Position numbers and translations under genes: made by a program. A DNA stretch of 64,000 bases from Bog-159 sp035499555 (GTDB lineage: Bacteria > Acidobacteriota > Terriglobia > Bryobacterales > Bryobacteraceae): positions 1 to 64,000 of the forward strand of contig DATJYO010000043.1 of NCBI GenBank assembly GCA_035499555.1, written 5' to 3'. Of the stretch, positions 16,741 through 25,453 are shown piece by piece (position 1 is the stretch's first letter; every line of letters starts with the position of its first letter). The notes under the pieces are model-generated. The model saw only the letters and a program-made list of their open reading frames with translations, was not told where the DNA came from and did no database searches.

Positions 16741-18525
16741 TTGAACTTCACGACTACCCGTACTATTACTCTGTGGCTCGGTGCTGCCGCTCTGCTCAGC
16801 GCGCAAGCCATCCGCCGTCCGCAGCCGGCTCCCTACGGGGCTCCCGATCCGCGCGAAATTCTGGGGCAGGCGCCCGCCGATCTGGGGCCGCTGCTGGAGC
16901 GCTATCGCGCCGATCTGCGCAGCCTGCGGACGTTCTACGACACTCCGCTTTCCCCGAATACCGAGCGCGTCATGCGGCGCTTCTACGAGGCCTGGCGCGC
17001 GGCCCTGCCACACATCGACTTCAACGCGCTGCCGCAGGAAGGCCGCGTCGACTATATCCTCTTCCGCAACAAGCTGGATCACGAGCTGCGCCAGCTCGAT
17101 TTGAACCACAAGCGCGCGGAGGAGATCGCCGAACTGCTGCCGTTCGCGCCGGCTCTCATCGAGCTGAAGGACGCCCGCCAGCGCGTCGATCCGGTGGATC
17201 CGCCGGCGGCCGCAGCCGCTCTGGAAAAGGTCTCGCACCAGATCGACGAGTTGTCCAAACGCATCGGCAATCCCCCCAAAAACGGCGCCATCCAGATCCA
17301 GAAGACCGCCGCCTTTCGCGCTGCGCGCACGGTCGACCGCCTGCGGGAGATGCTGAAAGGCTGGTTCGAGTTCTACGACGGCTACGATCCCATGTTCACC
17401 TGGTGGGTAACCCAGCCTTACAAGAACACGGCCGCCGCCATGGAGAAGTACGCCGGCCTGATCCGCGAGAAACTGGCCGGCATCAAGCCCGGCGACCGCG
17501 ACACCATCGTCGGCGATGCCGTGGGCCGCGACATGCTGGTGAGTGAGCTGGCGTACGAGATGATCCCCTACACGCCGGAGGAGCTGCTGGAGATCGCCAA
17601 TCGCGAATTCGCCTGGTGCGATCGCGAGATGCTGAAGGCCTCCCGCGAACTGGGCTACGGCGACGACTGGAAGAAGGCGCTGGAACACGTCAAAGCCGAT
17701 TACGTGCCGCCCGGACAACAGCCGGCGCTCATCCTGAAGCTGGTGGAGGAAGCCGTCGATTTCGTGGGTCAGCACAACCTGGTGACCGTGCCGCCGCTGG
17801 CCGCGGAGACCTGGCGCATGCAGATGATGTCGCCCGAGCGGCAGCGCATCAATCCCTTCTTTCTGGGCGGCGAGGTGATCATCGTATCGTACCCGGTCGA
17901 GAGCATGACCGAGGAGCAGAAGATGATGACCATGCGCGGCAACAACGTACACTTCGCGCGCGCGACGGCGTTTCACGAAGTCATCCCCGGCCACTTCCTG
18001 CAGGAGTTCATGGGCGAGCGCTACCGCCCGTATCGCGAAATCTTCGAGACACCCTTTTCGGTGGAGGGCTGGGCCCTCCACTGGGAGATGCTGATGTGGG
18101 ACCAGGGCTTTGCCAAGACGCCCGAGGACCGCATCGGCGCGCTGTTCTGGCGTATGCACCGCTGCGCCCGCATCATCTTTTCGATCAGTTTCCACCTGGG
18201 CAAGATGACCGCGGAGCAGTGCGTCGACTTCCTGGTGAACCGCGTGGGTCACGAGCGTGAGAACGCTGCCGGCGAAGTGCGCCGCTCGTTCGAATCGGGC
18301 TATTATGGGCCGCTCTATCAGGTGGCGTACATGCTGGGCGCGCTGCAGTTCCGCGCGCTGCACAAGGAACTGGTGGATTCCGGGAAGATGTCCAACCGCG
18401 ATTTCCACGACGCCATCCTGAAGATGAACGCCATCCCGGTGGAGATGGTGCGCGCCAGCCTCACCAGGCAGCCCCTCAGCCCGGACTTTGTCTCCCGCTG
18501 GAAATTCTACGGGGACTTGCGGTAG
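16741..18525 (+). CDS. secreted DUF885 family protein (putative metallopeptidase)
   Basis: The 594-residue protein has a signal peptide (1-21, ending LLSAQ) and the DUF885 zinc motif H-E-V-I-P-G-H (His412, Glu413, His417), with a downstream EGWALHWE segment that would supply the third ligand. The family resembles gluzincin peptidases in fold. Peptide or ester hydrolysis in the periplasm is inferred; no substrate is known. The start is TTG at 16741, the only start that keeps the signal peptide. It is followed three bases later by the YjbQ gene on the same strand. The dense antisense reading frame over this gene is a codon-bias shadow. Confidence 0.85.
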   Translation: MNFTTTRTITLWLGAAALLSAQAIRRPQPAPYGAPDPREILGQAPADLGPLLERYRADLRSLRTFYDTPLSPNTERVMRRFYEAWRAALPHIDFNALPQEGRVDYILFRNKLDHELRQLDLNHKRAEEIAELLPFAPALIELKDARQRVDPVDPPAAAAALEKVSHQIDELSKRIGNPPKNGAIQIQKTAAFRAARTVDRLREMLKGWFEFYDGYDPMFTWWVTQPYKNTAAAMEKYAGLIREKLAGIKPGDRDTIVGDAVGRDMLVSELAYEMIPYTPEELLEIANREFAWCDREMLKASRELGYGDDWKKALEHVKADYVPPGQQPALILKLVEEAVDFVGQHNLVTVPPLAAETWRMQMMSPERQRINPFFLGGEVIIVSYPVESMTEEQKMMTMRGNNVHFARATAFHEVIPGHFLQEFMGERYRPYREIFETPFSVEGWALHWEMLMWDQGFAKTPEDRIGALFWRMHRCARIIFSISFHLGKMTAEQCVDFLVNRVGHERENAAGEVRRSFESGYYGPLYQVAYMLGALQFRALHKELVDSGKMSNRDFHDAILKMNAIPVEMVRASLTRQPLSPDFVSRWKFYGDLR

Positions 18526-18528
18526 ATT

Positions 18529-18942
18529 ATGCGCTTTCACACCGAATACCTGACGTTTCGCACGGCCAAGCACCGCGAATACATCAACATCACCGAACAG
18601 GTGGAGGGCGCGCTCGCCAAGAGCGGGATCCAGGAGGGCATGATCCTGGTCTCAGCCATGCACATCACCGCGGGAGTCTGGGTGAACGATGCCGAAGACG
18701 GTCTGCTGGCGGACATCGACGAGTGGTTGGAAAAGCTGGCGCCGTTCCGGCAGGGCTACCGGCATCATGCCACCGGCGAAACCAACGGCGATTCGCATTT
18801 GAAGAGCCTGCTGGTGCATCACCAGGTGATCGTGCCGGTAACCAAAGGCAAGCTGGACTTCGGACCGTGGCAGCAGATCTACTACGCCGAGTTCGACGGC
18901 CAGCGGGCCAAACGGGTCATCATCAAGGTGATGGGCGAGTAG
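18529..18942 (+). CDS. YjbQ/UPF0047 family protein (secondary thiamine-phosphate synthase-like)
   Basis: The 137-residue protein has the family pattern: H-I-T-A-G-V-W-V-N-D (41-50), H-H-A-T-G-E-T-N-G-D-S-H-L-K and W-Q-Q-I-Y-Y-A-E-F-D. YjbQ proteins show weak thiamine-phosphate synthase activity, though their main role is unsettled. The length is typical. It starts three bases after the DUF885 stop and is probably cotranscribed. Its last 20 bases overlap the end of the convergent DedA gene. Confidence 0.9.
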   Translation: MRFHTEYLTFRTAKHREYINITEQVEGALAKSGIQEGMILVSAMHITAGVWVNDAEDGLLADIDEWLEKLAPFRQGYRHHATGETNGDSHLKSLLVHHQVIVPVTKGKLDFGPWQQIYYAEFDGQRAKRVIIKVMGE

Positions 18943-19522
18943 CGCGGGCGCGCCACAGCTTCCACCCCAGCCAGACGGCGGCTGACAGGGCCACCACGCC
19001 CCAGACGATGTTGCTCAGCAGATCGTTCAGCGCCAGCACGCGGTCGCTGAAGATGCGTCCCAGACCGATATACAGCACGGCGCACAGAATTTGGCCCGGC
19101 ACGTCCCAGCATACGAAGCGGTGCCAGGGATACTGCGATACACCGCTCACGAGATTGACGATTCCGCCCAGCGGGGTCACCAGCCACCGGCTGAAGAAGA
19201 CGCCGGTGCCGCCCCAGCGCCGCGCCTGGGCCTCGGTGGCGGCCAGTTTGCCGGGACTGGCCAGCATGGCGCCAAAACGCGCCACCAGCGCGGAGCCTCC
19301 CCACCGGCCGATGGCGTAGCCGATCTGATCTCCGATCACCGCGCCGGCGCTGGCCAGCACGATAGCCTGCCAGAGCGGCATCACTCCCTGCGACACCAGC
19401 GATCCGGTGACGATCAGCAGCAGGTTCACGGGCAGCGGCACGCCTACGGCGGCGACTGCCACCACCACGAACAGAGCCGGGGAGCCATATTGCGACAGGG
19501 CCGCCAGAATCTGTTCGCGCAT
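18923..19522 (-). CDS. DedA family inner-membrane protein
   Basis: The 199-residue protein has several hydrophobic segments (about 15-35, 48-66, 130-160 and 170-190). The DedA/VTT signature is seen in GAVIGDQIGYAIGRWGG and in FFSRWLVTPLGGIVNLVSGV. DedA proteins are linked to lipid scrambling and envelope homeostasis; here that is inferred from family only. The start at 19522 overlaps the stop of the upstream small membrane gene by one base (TGATG on the minus strand), implying coupling. The 3' end overlaps yjbQ tail to tail. Confidence 0.88.
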   Translation of the reverse strand: MREQILAALSQYGSPALFVVVAVAAVGVPLPVNLLLIVTGSLVSQGVMPLWQAIVLASAGAVIGDQIGYAIGRWGGSALVARFGAMLASPGKLAATEAQARRWGGTGVFFSRWLVTPLGGIVNLVSGVSQYPWHRFVCWDVPGQILCAVLYIGLGRIFSDRVLALNDLLSNIVWGVVALSAAVWLGWKLWRARATRPSP

Positions 19523-19872
19523 CAGGGACTCTGGGGCGTCACCGGCGCCGGGTGCGTGTGGCCTTCGGCGGCCAGCGCGCGGTCGAGATCCTGGATCACG
19601 GCCTCCACCGGCCGGCGCTGCTCGCGGGCGATGCGCCGCAGGGGCCGCCGGTCGTGGCGATGGGGCGGCAGACCGATGGCCTGAAATAACACGGCGGCAG
19701 GCACATGATGCGTGTGGGCGATGAAGGGCACGCTCATCCAGGCGCGGATGGGCTCGTTTTCCCAGCGCAGCAGGCGCGCGCGATGGCCGGCGCGCACGGC
19801 GAACACAAACGTGCCCGCCAGGGCTACGGCGAAAGCCACTGCCAGGATCAGAATCGTGGAAGGCCGCCGCAC
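19522..19872 (-). CDS. small membrane-anchored protein of unknown function (116 aa)
   Basis: The protein has a single N-terminal membrane helix (about 5-27) and then a histidine- and arginine-rich soluble part, with HTHHVPAAVLFQAIGLPPHR and REQRRPVEAVIQDLDRALAA, which looks like a small helical domain. I do not recognise the family. It overlaps the DedA start by one base and so is probably translated together with DedA. A membrane-associated accessory role is inferred from context only. Confidence 0.65.
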   Translation of the reverse strand: MRRPSTILILAVAFAVALAGTFVFAVRAGHRARLLRWENEPIRAWMSVPFIAHTHHVPAAVLFQAIGLPPHRHDRRPLRRIAREQRRPVEAVIQDLDRALAAEGHTHPAPVTPQSP

Positions 19873-19941
19873 CTCTTCAATATAGCCGTCCGGCCGCCGG
19901 GACGCTGCATTTCGCGCGAGGCGCTAGAATGTGCTGTGAAT

Positions 19942-20595
19942 ATGATGAAACGAGTCCTTCCGATCCTATTAACCCTTGGAGTCCTGTCGCTCCCGGCCGC
20001 GACGCCGCAATGGAAGCAATTGTTCAACGGCCACGATCTCACCGGATGGCAACACGTCGGCCCCGGCTCGATGACTGTCGAGAACGGCCTGATCCAGACC
20101 CACGGCGGTATGGGCCTGCTCTGGTGGACCGGCGGCAAGGTCGGCAACTGCGTCATACGGGTGGTCTTCAAAATGCGCGACCACAATGACAATTCCGGCG
20201 TATTCATCCGTATCCCCATCCCGCCGCGCGAGGAATGGATGCCGGTGCACTACGGCTACGAAGTCCAGATCGACAACGAGCCGGAGAAATCCGGCGAGAA
20301 CGACTATCACGCGACGGGCACTCTGTATTCCCAAAACAAGGCGCTGGCGCGTCCCGGAAAGCCCGGTCCCGAGTGGAACACCATGGAGATCACGCTGGAC
20401 GGTCCGCACACCGTGGTGATGGTGAACGGTGTCAAGGTGACCGATTATACCGAGGGTCAGCCCGTGCCGCCCCGCAAATTCAGTTTCGAGCCATTCCGTG
20501 GCCCGCGTCCGCTGGAAGGCTACATGGGCCTGCAGAACCACAGCGACAACGATATCGTGTTCTTCAAGGAAGTCGCCATCAGGCCTTTGAAGTAG
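19942..20595 (+). CDS. secreted DUF1080 protein (3-keto-disaccharide hydrolase-like, lectin fold)
   Basis: The 217-residue protein has a signal peptide (1-20) and then the DUF1080 pattern: W-K-Q-L-F-N-G-H-D-L-T-G-W-Q, ENGLIQTHG, DNSGVFIRIP and GYMGLQNHSD near the end. DUF1080 is a concanavalin-like fold tied to carbohydrate binding or hydrolysis of 3-keto-glycosides. It is predicted to be periplasmic. The ATG at 19942 is used; the in-frame GTG at 19936 would add two residues. TAGAAT lies 11 bases upstream. The last 17 bases overlap the convergent enoyl-CoA hydratase gene. Confidence 0.85.
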   Translation: MMKRVLPILLTLGVLSLPAATPQWKQLFNGHDLTGWQHVGPGSMTVENGLIQTHGGMGLLWWTGGKVGNCVIRVVFKMRDHNDNSGVFIRIPIPPREEWMPVHYGYEVQIDNEPEKSGENDYHATGTLYSQNKALARPGKPGPEWNTMEITLDGPHTVVMVNGVKVTDYTEGQPVPPRKFSFEPFRGPRPLEGYMGLQNHSDNDIVFFKEVAIRPLK

Positions 20596-21376
20596 ATGGC
20601 AAGTCCGCGGTTCGTCCGTGCCGTCCGGCGCCCTCGGTGAACCGCCGGGCTCCGGCGCGGCTTTCCCCGCTGCCGAGCACCGCCAGGCCGCGCTCAAATT
20701 CGTTGCGCAGCGCCGCTTCCGGCGCCAGCCCCCATTGCTCGTAGCAGGAGAGCCGGTCCGAGCGCATGCAGGTCTGGGGATGGCCGGCCAGCGCGCGGGC
20801 CACCTCCAAGGCCGCCGCCAGCGCCTGGCCCGATTCCACCAGCCGGTTCGCCAGGCCCATGCGCCATGCTTCGGCGCCATCCACGCCGCGGCCGGTGAGA
20901 ATCAGGTCCAGCGCATGACTTTGCCCGATCAGGCGCGGCAACCGCACCGTTCCCAGATCGATCAATGGCACGCCGAAACGGCGGCAAAAGACTCCCAGGG
21001 TGGCATCCCGCGCCACCACCCGCAGATCGCACCACAGAGCCAACTCCAGCCCGCCCGCCACGGCATGGCCTTCGATGGCGGCGATCACCGGCTTGGAGAG
21101 CAGCATACGCGTAGGGCCCATGGGACCGTCACCTTCCGCGCGCAAATCGTTCGGCTGGCCGGACGCGATCGCTTTCAGATCGGCGCCCGCGCAGAAGGTG
21201 CCCCCCGCGCCCGTCAGGATGGCTACGTCCAGCGTGGCATCCGCATCGAACTGGCGGAAGGCCGCGGCCAGTTCCGCGGCGGTGGCGGCGTCCACGGCGT
21301 TGCGCGACTCCGGCCGGTTGATCGTCACGATCCAGATGGACTCCGAACGGCGGGTTTCGACCTTCGACAAGCACAT
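20579..21376 (-). CDS. enoyl-CoA hydratase/isomerase family protein
   Basis: The 265-residue crotonase-fold protein has the oxyanion-hole segments G-T-F-C-A-G-A-D-L-K (59-68) and E-G-H-A-V-A-G-G-L-E-L-A (101-112). The Glu in GGLEL fits the first catalytic residue. At the second acid position the segment reads VPLIDLGTVRLPRLIG, where hydratases usually have a Glu, so the reaction may differ from simple hydration. The C-terminus is charged and somewhat longer than usual. The protein is cytosolic. No other fatty-acid degradation gene is adjacent. Confidence 0.82.
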   Translation of the reverse strand: MCLSKVETRRSESIWIVTINRPESRNAVDAATAAELAAAFRQFDADATLDVAILTGAGGTFCAGADLKAIASGQPNDLRAEGDGPMGPTRMLLSKPVIAAIEGHAVAGGLELALWCDLRVVARDATLGVFCRRFGVPLIDLGTVRLPRLIGQSHALDLILTGRGVDGAEAWRMGLANRLVESGQALAAALEVARALAGHPQTCMRSDRLSCYEQWGLAPEAALRNEFERGLAVLGSGESRAGARRFTEGAGRHGRTADLPSTSKA

Positions 21377-21421
21377 GCATCCATCCTACCGTCGCCGAGG
21401 CGATCTTGAAAAAACGGCGCG

Positions 21422-24103
21422 TCAATCGCGGCGCAGCGTCTGGGCGGGATCGAGCCTGGAAGCACGCAGGGCCGGCAGCCCCGCGGCCACGCAGGCGGCG
21501 ACCAGCAGGATGGTCAACGTCAGCATCAGGGATCGCGGGTCCGTGGGCTGCATGCCGGTCAGTTCCTTCTGCAAATACTTGCCACCCAGCCAGACGAAGG
21601 GCAATCCCAGGAGGATGCCGCCGGCAGCCGTGGCGAGGCCGTCGCGCAGGATCATGAAGGCCACGTTCTTCGGCCCGGCTCCCAGCGCCAGGCGCAACCC
21701 GATCTCGCGGCGCCGCCGCGAGGCGATATACGAGATCACGCCGTAGAGTCCGACAACCGAAAGAACCAGCGCCAGGGTTCCGAACCCGTCGCACAGGGTG
21801 GCGAACATCCGTTCGCGCTGCAGGCCTTTGGCGATCTGCGCTTCCATGGTGATGGTGTCCACCATGGGCAGATTGCGATCCACGCCGGCCATGGCCTGGC
21901 GGATGGCGGGCAGCACCACGCGCGGCGATTGCGTGGTACGCAGTACGACAGTGGCTTCCGCCCGGCTGCTTTCGAACGGCAGCCACAGGACGTAGGGATG
22001 CTCTTTGATGGAGGTAGCTGCGATGACGGGAACGATACCCACGATTTCGTACGCCGGGAGCTTCTGGCCCGGCGGACCATCGGTCATCTCCAGCCGGCGG
22101 CCGAGCACGTTACCACCCAAGCGGCGCGCCAGGTCCGCGCTGATGATGGCGACGCTGGGCGGCGAGGCCGTGTCGGACCGGTTGAAGTTCCGGCCGGCCA
22201 CCATGCGCGTTGTGTACAGCGGAAGATAGGAAGGCGTCACGTCGTTCACCGAAACGTCGTAGGACTTCTCCTGGCCGGCCAGACGCACACTTTCCCACCA
22301 GCCGCCCAGGTTCATGGGACGCATCCCCGCGAAGCCCACGCCGGCGACGCCGGGAGTGGCCCGGAGACGCTGCTCCAGATTGAAGTAGAACTGCGGCAGG
22401 CGGGACTTGTCGTAGCCGGACGTGCCCGGCCGCACGCCGTACAGGATCAGGTTGCGGCGGTCGAAGCCGGGATCGCTGGATTGGACGGCAGCCAGGTTGC
22501 GCGTGAACGTCACCGCGGTCATCACCAGGATGGCCGAGAGCGCCATCTGCAGGCCCACGAACAGGCGTCCGCTGCGCCATCCACGGGAGCGCGGACCCAC
22601 GCTGCCCGCGCCCTCTTTGAGCCAGGACAGTTCGAGCTTACCGGATGCCTGCCAGGCCGGAAAGACACCGAACACAAGGAGGGCCGCCAGTGTGCCGATG
22701 GCGACGACTGCCAAGGTACGGCCATCCAGGACGAATGCGATGGGGATGGTCTCGTGGCCCGCCAGGAAGCCGCCCAGCAGCGTGGCGGTGAACCAGGCCA
22801 CTCCAAGGCTGCCCAGCCCGCCCAGCACGGCGAGCAATGCGCTTTCCGTGAGAAACTGCTGCATGAGGCGCGCGCGGCTGCAGCCGAGCGACAGGCGCAG
22901 GGCCAATTCGTCCTGACGCGCCACGCCGCGGGCCAGGAGCAGGTTAGCGATGTTTACGCACGCGATCAGCAGCAGCAAGGCAACCAGACCACCCAGCACC
23001 AGCAAAGGATCGCGAAAGTTCTGGCGCAGGAAGCCGAGGCCGCGCGCGCCTGGGTCGAGGTGAATGCGCGGCGCCGCCGCGATGTTCTTCGGCGCGCGTG
23101 TCCAGGAGTCTTTAAAGACCGCATCCATGGCGGGCCGCAGCCGGGATTCGTCCACGCCGGGCGATCGCCGGGCCAGGATCTGGAAACCCCAATAGCGGTT
23201 GTTCTCCAGATCCGCGCGGCGCGATTCGCGGCGCAGCAGGCTGGCGTGGTGCAGCGGCGTATAGAGCTCCGTGGGGTCGCCAGGCGTCAGCCCATAGAAT
23301 GCCGGCGGAAGGACTCCGGCGATGCCGTAGGCGGCATTGTCGATGGTGAGGGTCCGCCCGATCACGCCGGGATCCGCGCCCAGGGTATTCGCCCAGAAGC
23401 GATGCGACAGGACCACCACCGCGGGAGCTTCGTAAGTGTCGTCACGATCGGCCAAGGGGCGGCCGAGTTGAGGCTGCACCTCCAGCGCCGCAAAGAAGTT
23501 GCCGCTGACGGCCCGCTCCATCGCCACGGTGGGGCGGCCCGCGAAGCCGGCGCTCACCTGCTCGGGTCCGGTGTACGCGGCCACCGCCGCCAGGCGGGAT
23601 ACGCCGCGTTGCATCCGCGCGAAGGCAGGATACGAGAAGAAATCCGCCACGTCGAACCCGCCCGAGCGCAACATGCTGCCCGAAGCGCCATCGGCCAGAT
23701 CCACCGGAAAACCGTGGCCGGCCCATTGCACGAGTGAGAGCTGGCGGGGCTCAGGGACCGGCAGATCGCGCCAGAGGACCACATCCATCAGGGAGATGAT
23801 GGCCGTATGGGCGCCGATACCCAGGGCCAGCGACAACACCGCGGCGACGGTCACCACGGGGCTGCGGCGCATCAGGCGAAGGCCGAATGTCACGTCCTGG
23901 CGCAGGCCGGCGGTCCAGGCCCAGCGGCGCTCGTCGCGGCACTGTTCCTTCACTTGCGCCGCGCCGCCGAATTCCCGGTTGGCCAGGCGCACGGCATCTT
24001 CGTGAGAGTATCCCTGGCGCTCGAATTGCGCAGTGAGCTGGTGCAGATGGTGCGCCAATTCCCGCTCCAGCTCGGTTTCGCGGTGGTTCCAAAAGGAAGG
24101 CAT
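21422..24103 (-). CDS. MacB/FtsX-type permease of the acidobacterial duplicated-permease class
   Basis: This 893-residue membrane protein starts with a cytosolic prefix of about 75 residues (ERELAHHLHQLTAQFERQGY). It then has a first transmembrane helix (about 90-115), a MacB-like periplasmic domain, an FtsX core of three helices (about 365-485), and a second copy of the periplasmic plus FtsX unit ending in LRASRLDPAQTLRRD. No ATP-binding subunit is nearby, which is usual for this class. The start at 24103 follows a GGGGAG ribosome site. The PadR gene 13 bases upstream on the same strand is the standard partner and likely regulator. Export of a small molecule or peptide is inferred; the substrate is unknown. 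Confidence 0.88.
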   Translation of the reverse strand: MPSFWNHRETELERELAHHLHQLTAQFERQGYSHEDAVRLANREFGGAAQVKEQCRDERRWAWTAGLRQDVTFGLRLMRRSPVVTVAAVLSLALGIGAHTAIISLMDVVLWRDLPVPEPRQLSLVQWAGHGFPVDLADGASGSMLRSGGFDVADFFSYPAFARMQRGVSRLAAVAAYTGPEQVSAGFAGRPTVAMERAVSGNFFAALEVQPQLGRPLADRDDTYEAPAVVVLSHRFWANTLGADPGVIGRTLTIDNAAYGIAGVLPPAFYGLTPGDPTELYTPLHHASLLRRESRRADLENNRYWGFQILARRSPGVDESRLRPAMDAVFKDSWTRAPKNIAAAPRIHLDPGARGLGFLRQNFRDPLLVLGGLVALLLLIACVNIANLLLARGVARQDELALRLSLGCSRARLMQQFLTESALLAVLGGLGSLGVAWFTATLLGGFLAGHETIPIAFVLDGRTLAVVAIGTLAALLVFGVFPAWQASGKLELSWLKEGAGSVGPRSRGWRSGRLFVGLQMALSAILVMTAVTFTRNLAAVQSSDPGFDRRNLILYGVRPGTSGYDKSRLPQFYFNLEQRLRATPGVAGVGFAGMRPMNLGGWWESVRLAGQEKSYDVSVNDVTPSYLPLYTTRMVAGRNFNRSDTASPPSVAIISADLARRLGGNVLGRRLEMTDGPPGQKLPAYEIVGIVPVIAATSIKEHPYVLWLPFESSRAEATVVLRTTQSPRVVLPAIRQAMAGVDRNLPMVDTITMEAQIAKGLQRERMFATLCDGFGTLALVLSVVGLYGVISYIASRRRREIGLRLALGAGPKNVAFMILRDGLATAAGGILLGLPFVWLGGKYLQKELTGMQPTDPRSLMLTLTILLVAACVAAGLPALRASRLDPAQTLRRD

Positions 24104-24116
24104 GGCGGATTCTCCC

Positions 24117-24443
24117 CTATGATCCGAGCACCATGGCGACCGCGCCGGCATAGCGCCGCCACTGTTCCTGCTCCTGGCGCAGGCAGGTGCGGCCGGCCGC
24201 TGTCAGCGAGTAAAACTTGGCCATCGGACCGTTGCCCGTTTCGCGCCATTCGGCCTGGAGCAATCCGCGGCGCTCCAGGCGGTGCAGCGCCGGATAGAGG
24301 GAACCCTGTTGCACCTGCAGCAGTTCCTTGGAGGTGACCAGGATCTGCTGGGCGATACCGTAGCCGTGGATGGGACCATGGGCCACGGTTTTGAGTATCA
24401 GCAGATCGAGCGTGCCTTGCAGAAGATCGGATTTCTTAGCCAC
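24117..24443 (-). CDS. PadR family transcriptional regulator
   Basis: The 108-residue winged-helix protein shows the PadR pattern LLQGTLDLLILKTVAHGPIH, GYGIAQQI, QGSLYPALHRLERRGLL and FYSLTAAGR. It is expected to repress its own operon, which includes the permease. The start codon is GTG at 24443. There is no ribosome site, and the operator/promoter ends only a few bases upstream, so the mRNA may be leaderless. Length and motifs are typical. Confidence 0.93.
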   Translation of the reverse strand: MAKKSDLLQGTLDLLILKTVAHGPIHGYGIAQQILVTSKELLQVQQGSLYPALHRLERRGLLQAEWRETGNGPMAKFYSLTAAGRTCLRQEQEQWRRYAGAVAMVLGS

Positions 24444-24453
24444 GAGTCTAGTA

Positions 24454-24479
24454 TGACACTCTAGGTAGGTAGAATGTCA
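24454..24479 (-). promoter_or_regulatory. PadR operator: 10-bp inverted repeat overlapping the padR promoter
   Basis: On the plus strand TGACACTCTA (24454-24463), a six-base spacer GGTAGG, then TAGAATGTCA (24470-24479) form an inverted repeat with one mismatch in ten. On the minus strand a perfect -35 TTGACA (24480-24475) overlaps one arm, and a -10-like CATACT (about 24456-24451) overlaps the end of the other. Binding here would block the promoter, as expected for autorepression. Confidence 0.7.
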
Positions 24480-24559
24480 AGGTAGTGGCCCGGGCGCCCG
24501 GGAGGCGACCCGAAGCCGAAACCGGCCAGGCCACCGGAAAACGGTTGTAAGCTGTAGTT

Positions 24560-25453
24560 GTGGTAGTCGCCGGACGGCAAAAATCCATCGCCTTCTTTAT
24601 CGCCCTGGGCGCCGGTCTCATCTGCGTGGTGGTCCTGCTGTATGTCGGCTGGGTGCTGCTCAATTGGCGGCATGGCATCCTGCTGTTCCTGGGCGCCCTG
24701 CTGCTGGCGGCGGCCATTAGCGGCGTGGTGCTCAACACCATCTTTCTGGTGCGCGAGATCCGCCGCAATGCCCAGCACGAATCCTTCATCAATGCCGTCA
24801 CGCATGAGCTCAAGACGCCTATCGCCTCCATCCGCCTGTACCTGGAAACTTTGCAGACGCGCACGGTGGACGAGACCAAACGGCGGGAGTTCTACCAGAT
24901 CATGGTGGAGGATTGCGACCGGCTGCTGGGCACCATCGAGCAGGTGCTGCGCACGGGGCGTATCGGCGCCACCAGCCGGCGGCTCAACCTGTCGCGCATC
25001 GACCTGGGAAACGTGGTGGAGCAATGCCTGGAGCGCGTGCGTACCCTGCACCACGTGGCGCCGGATTCTTTGCACTACCAGGCCGGACCGCCGATGACCA
25101 TCGTGGGGGATGCCGACGAAGTGCGGGCCGCGGTATCCAACCTGATCGATAACGCCGTCAAGTTCTCCGGCAACCAGGTCAACGTGACGGTGGAAACTAC
25201 CCCGGTCGAGGGCAACTACGTGGCGTTGCGGGTGACCGATCATGGGCCGGGCATCCCCAAAACCGAACTGAAGCGCATCTTCAAGCGGTTCTATCGCGTC
25301 CCCGGGACGCTGGCCACCCGCGTGAAAGGTACCGGGTTGGGACTCTACATCGTGCGTTCCGTGGCCAAACGCCACGGCGGCCGTGCCTGGGCCGAAAGCG
25401 AAGGTCCGGGCCGCGGCGCCACTTTCGTCCTGCAGCTTCCGATCGTCAAATGA
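24560..25453 (+). CDS. sensor histidine kinase
   Basis: The 297-residue protein has two membrane helices (about 9-32 and 38-62) with almost no external loop, so it may sense within the membrane. The H-box is F-I-N-A-V-T-H-E-L-K-T-P (phospho-acceptor His82). The N-box is NLIDNAVKFS, G1 is DHGPGI and G2 is G-T-G-L-G-L-Y-I-V. All catalytic boxes are intact. The start is GTG at 24560, divergent from padR. The stop overlaps the next gene by four bases (ATGA), so the cognate regulator is the response regulator at 25450. Confidence 0.9.
   Translation: MVVAGRQKSIAFFIALGAGLICVVVLLYVGWVLLNWRHGILLFLGALLLAAAISGVVLNTIFLVREIRRNAQHESFINAVTHELKTPIASIRLYLETLQTRTVDETKRREFYQIMVEDCDRLLGTIEQVLRTGRIGATSRRLNLSRIDLGNVVEQCLERVRTLHHVAPDSLHYQAGPPMTIVGDADEVRAAVSNLIDNAVKFSGNQVNVTVETTPVEGNYVALRVTDHGPGIPKTELKRIFKRFYRVPGTLATRVKGTGLGLYIVRSVAKRHGGRAWAESEGPGRGATFVLQLPIVK

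Noticed and set aside
16687..18573. 628-codon minus-strand frame over the DUF885 gene
   Set aside because: Shadow of the sense gene, which has a signal peptide and zinc motif.
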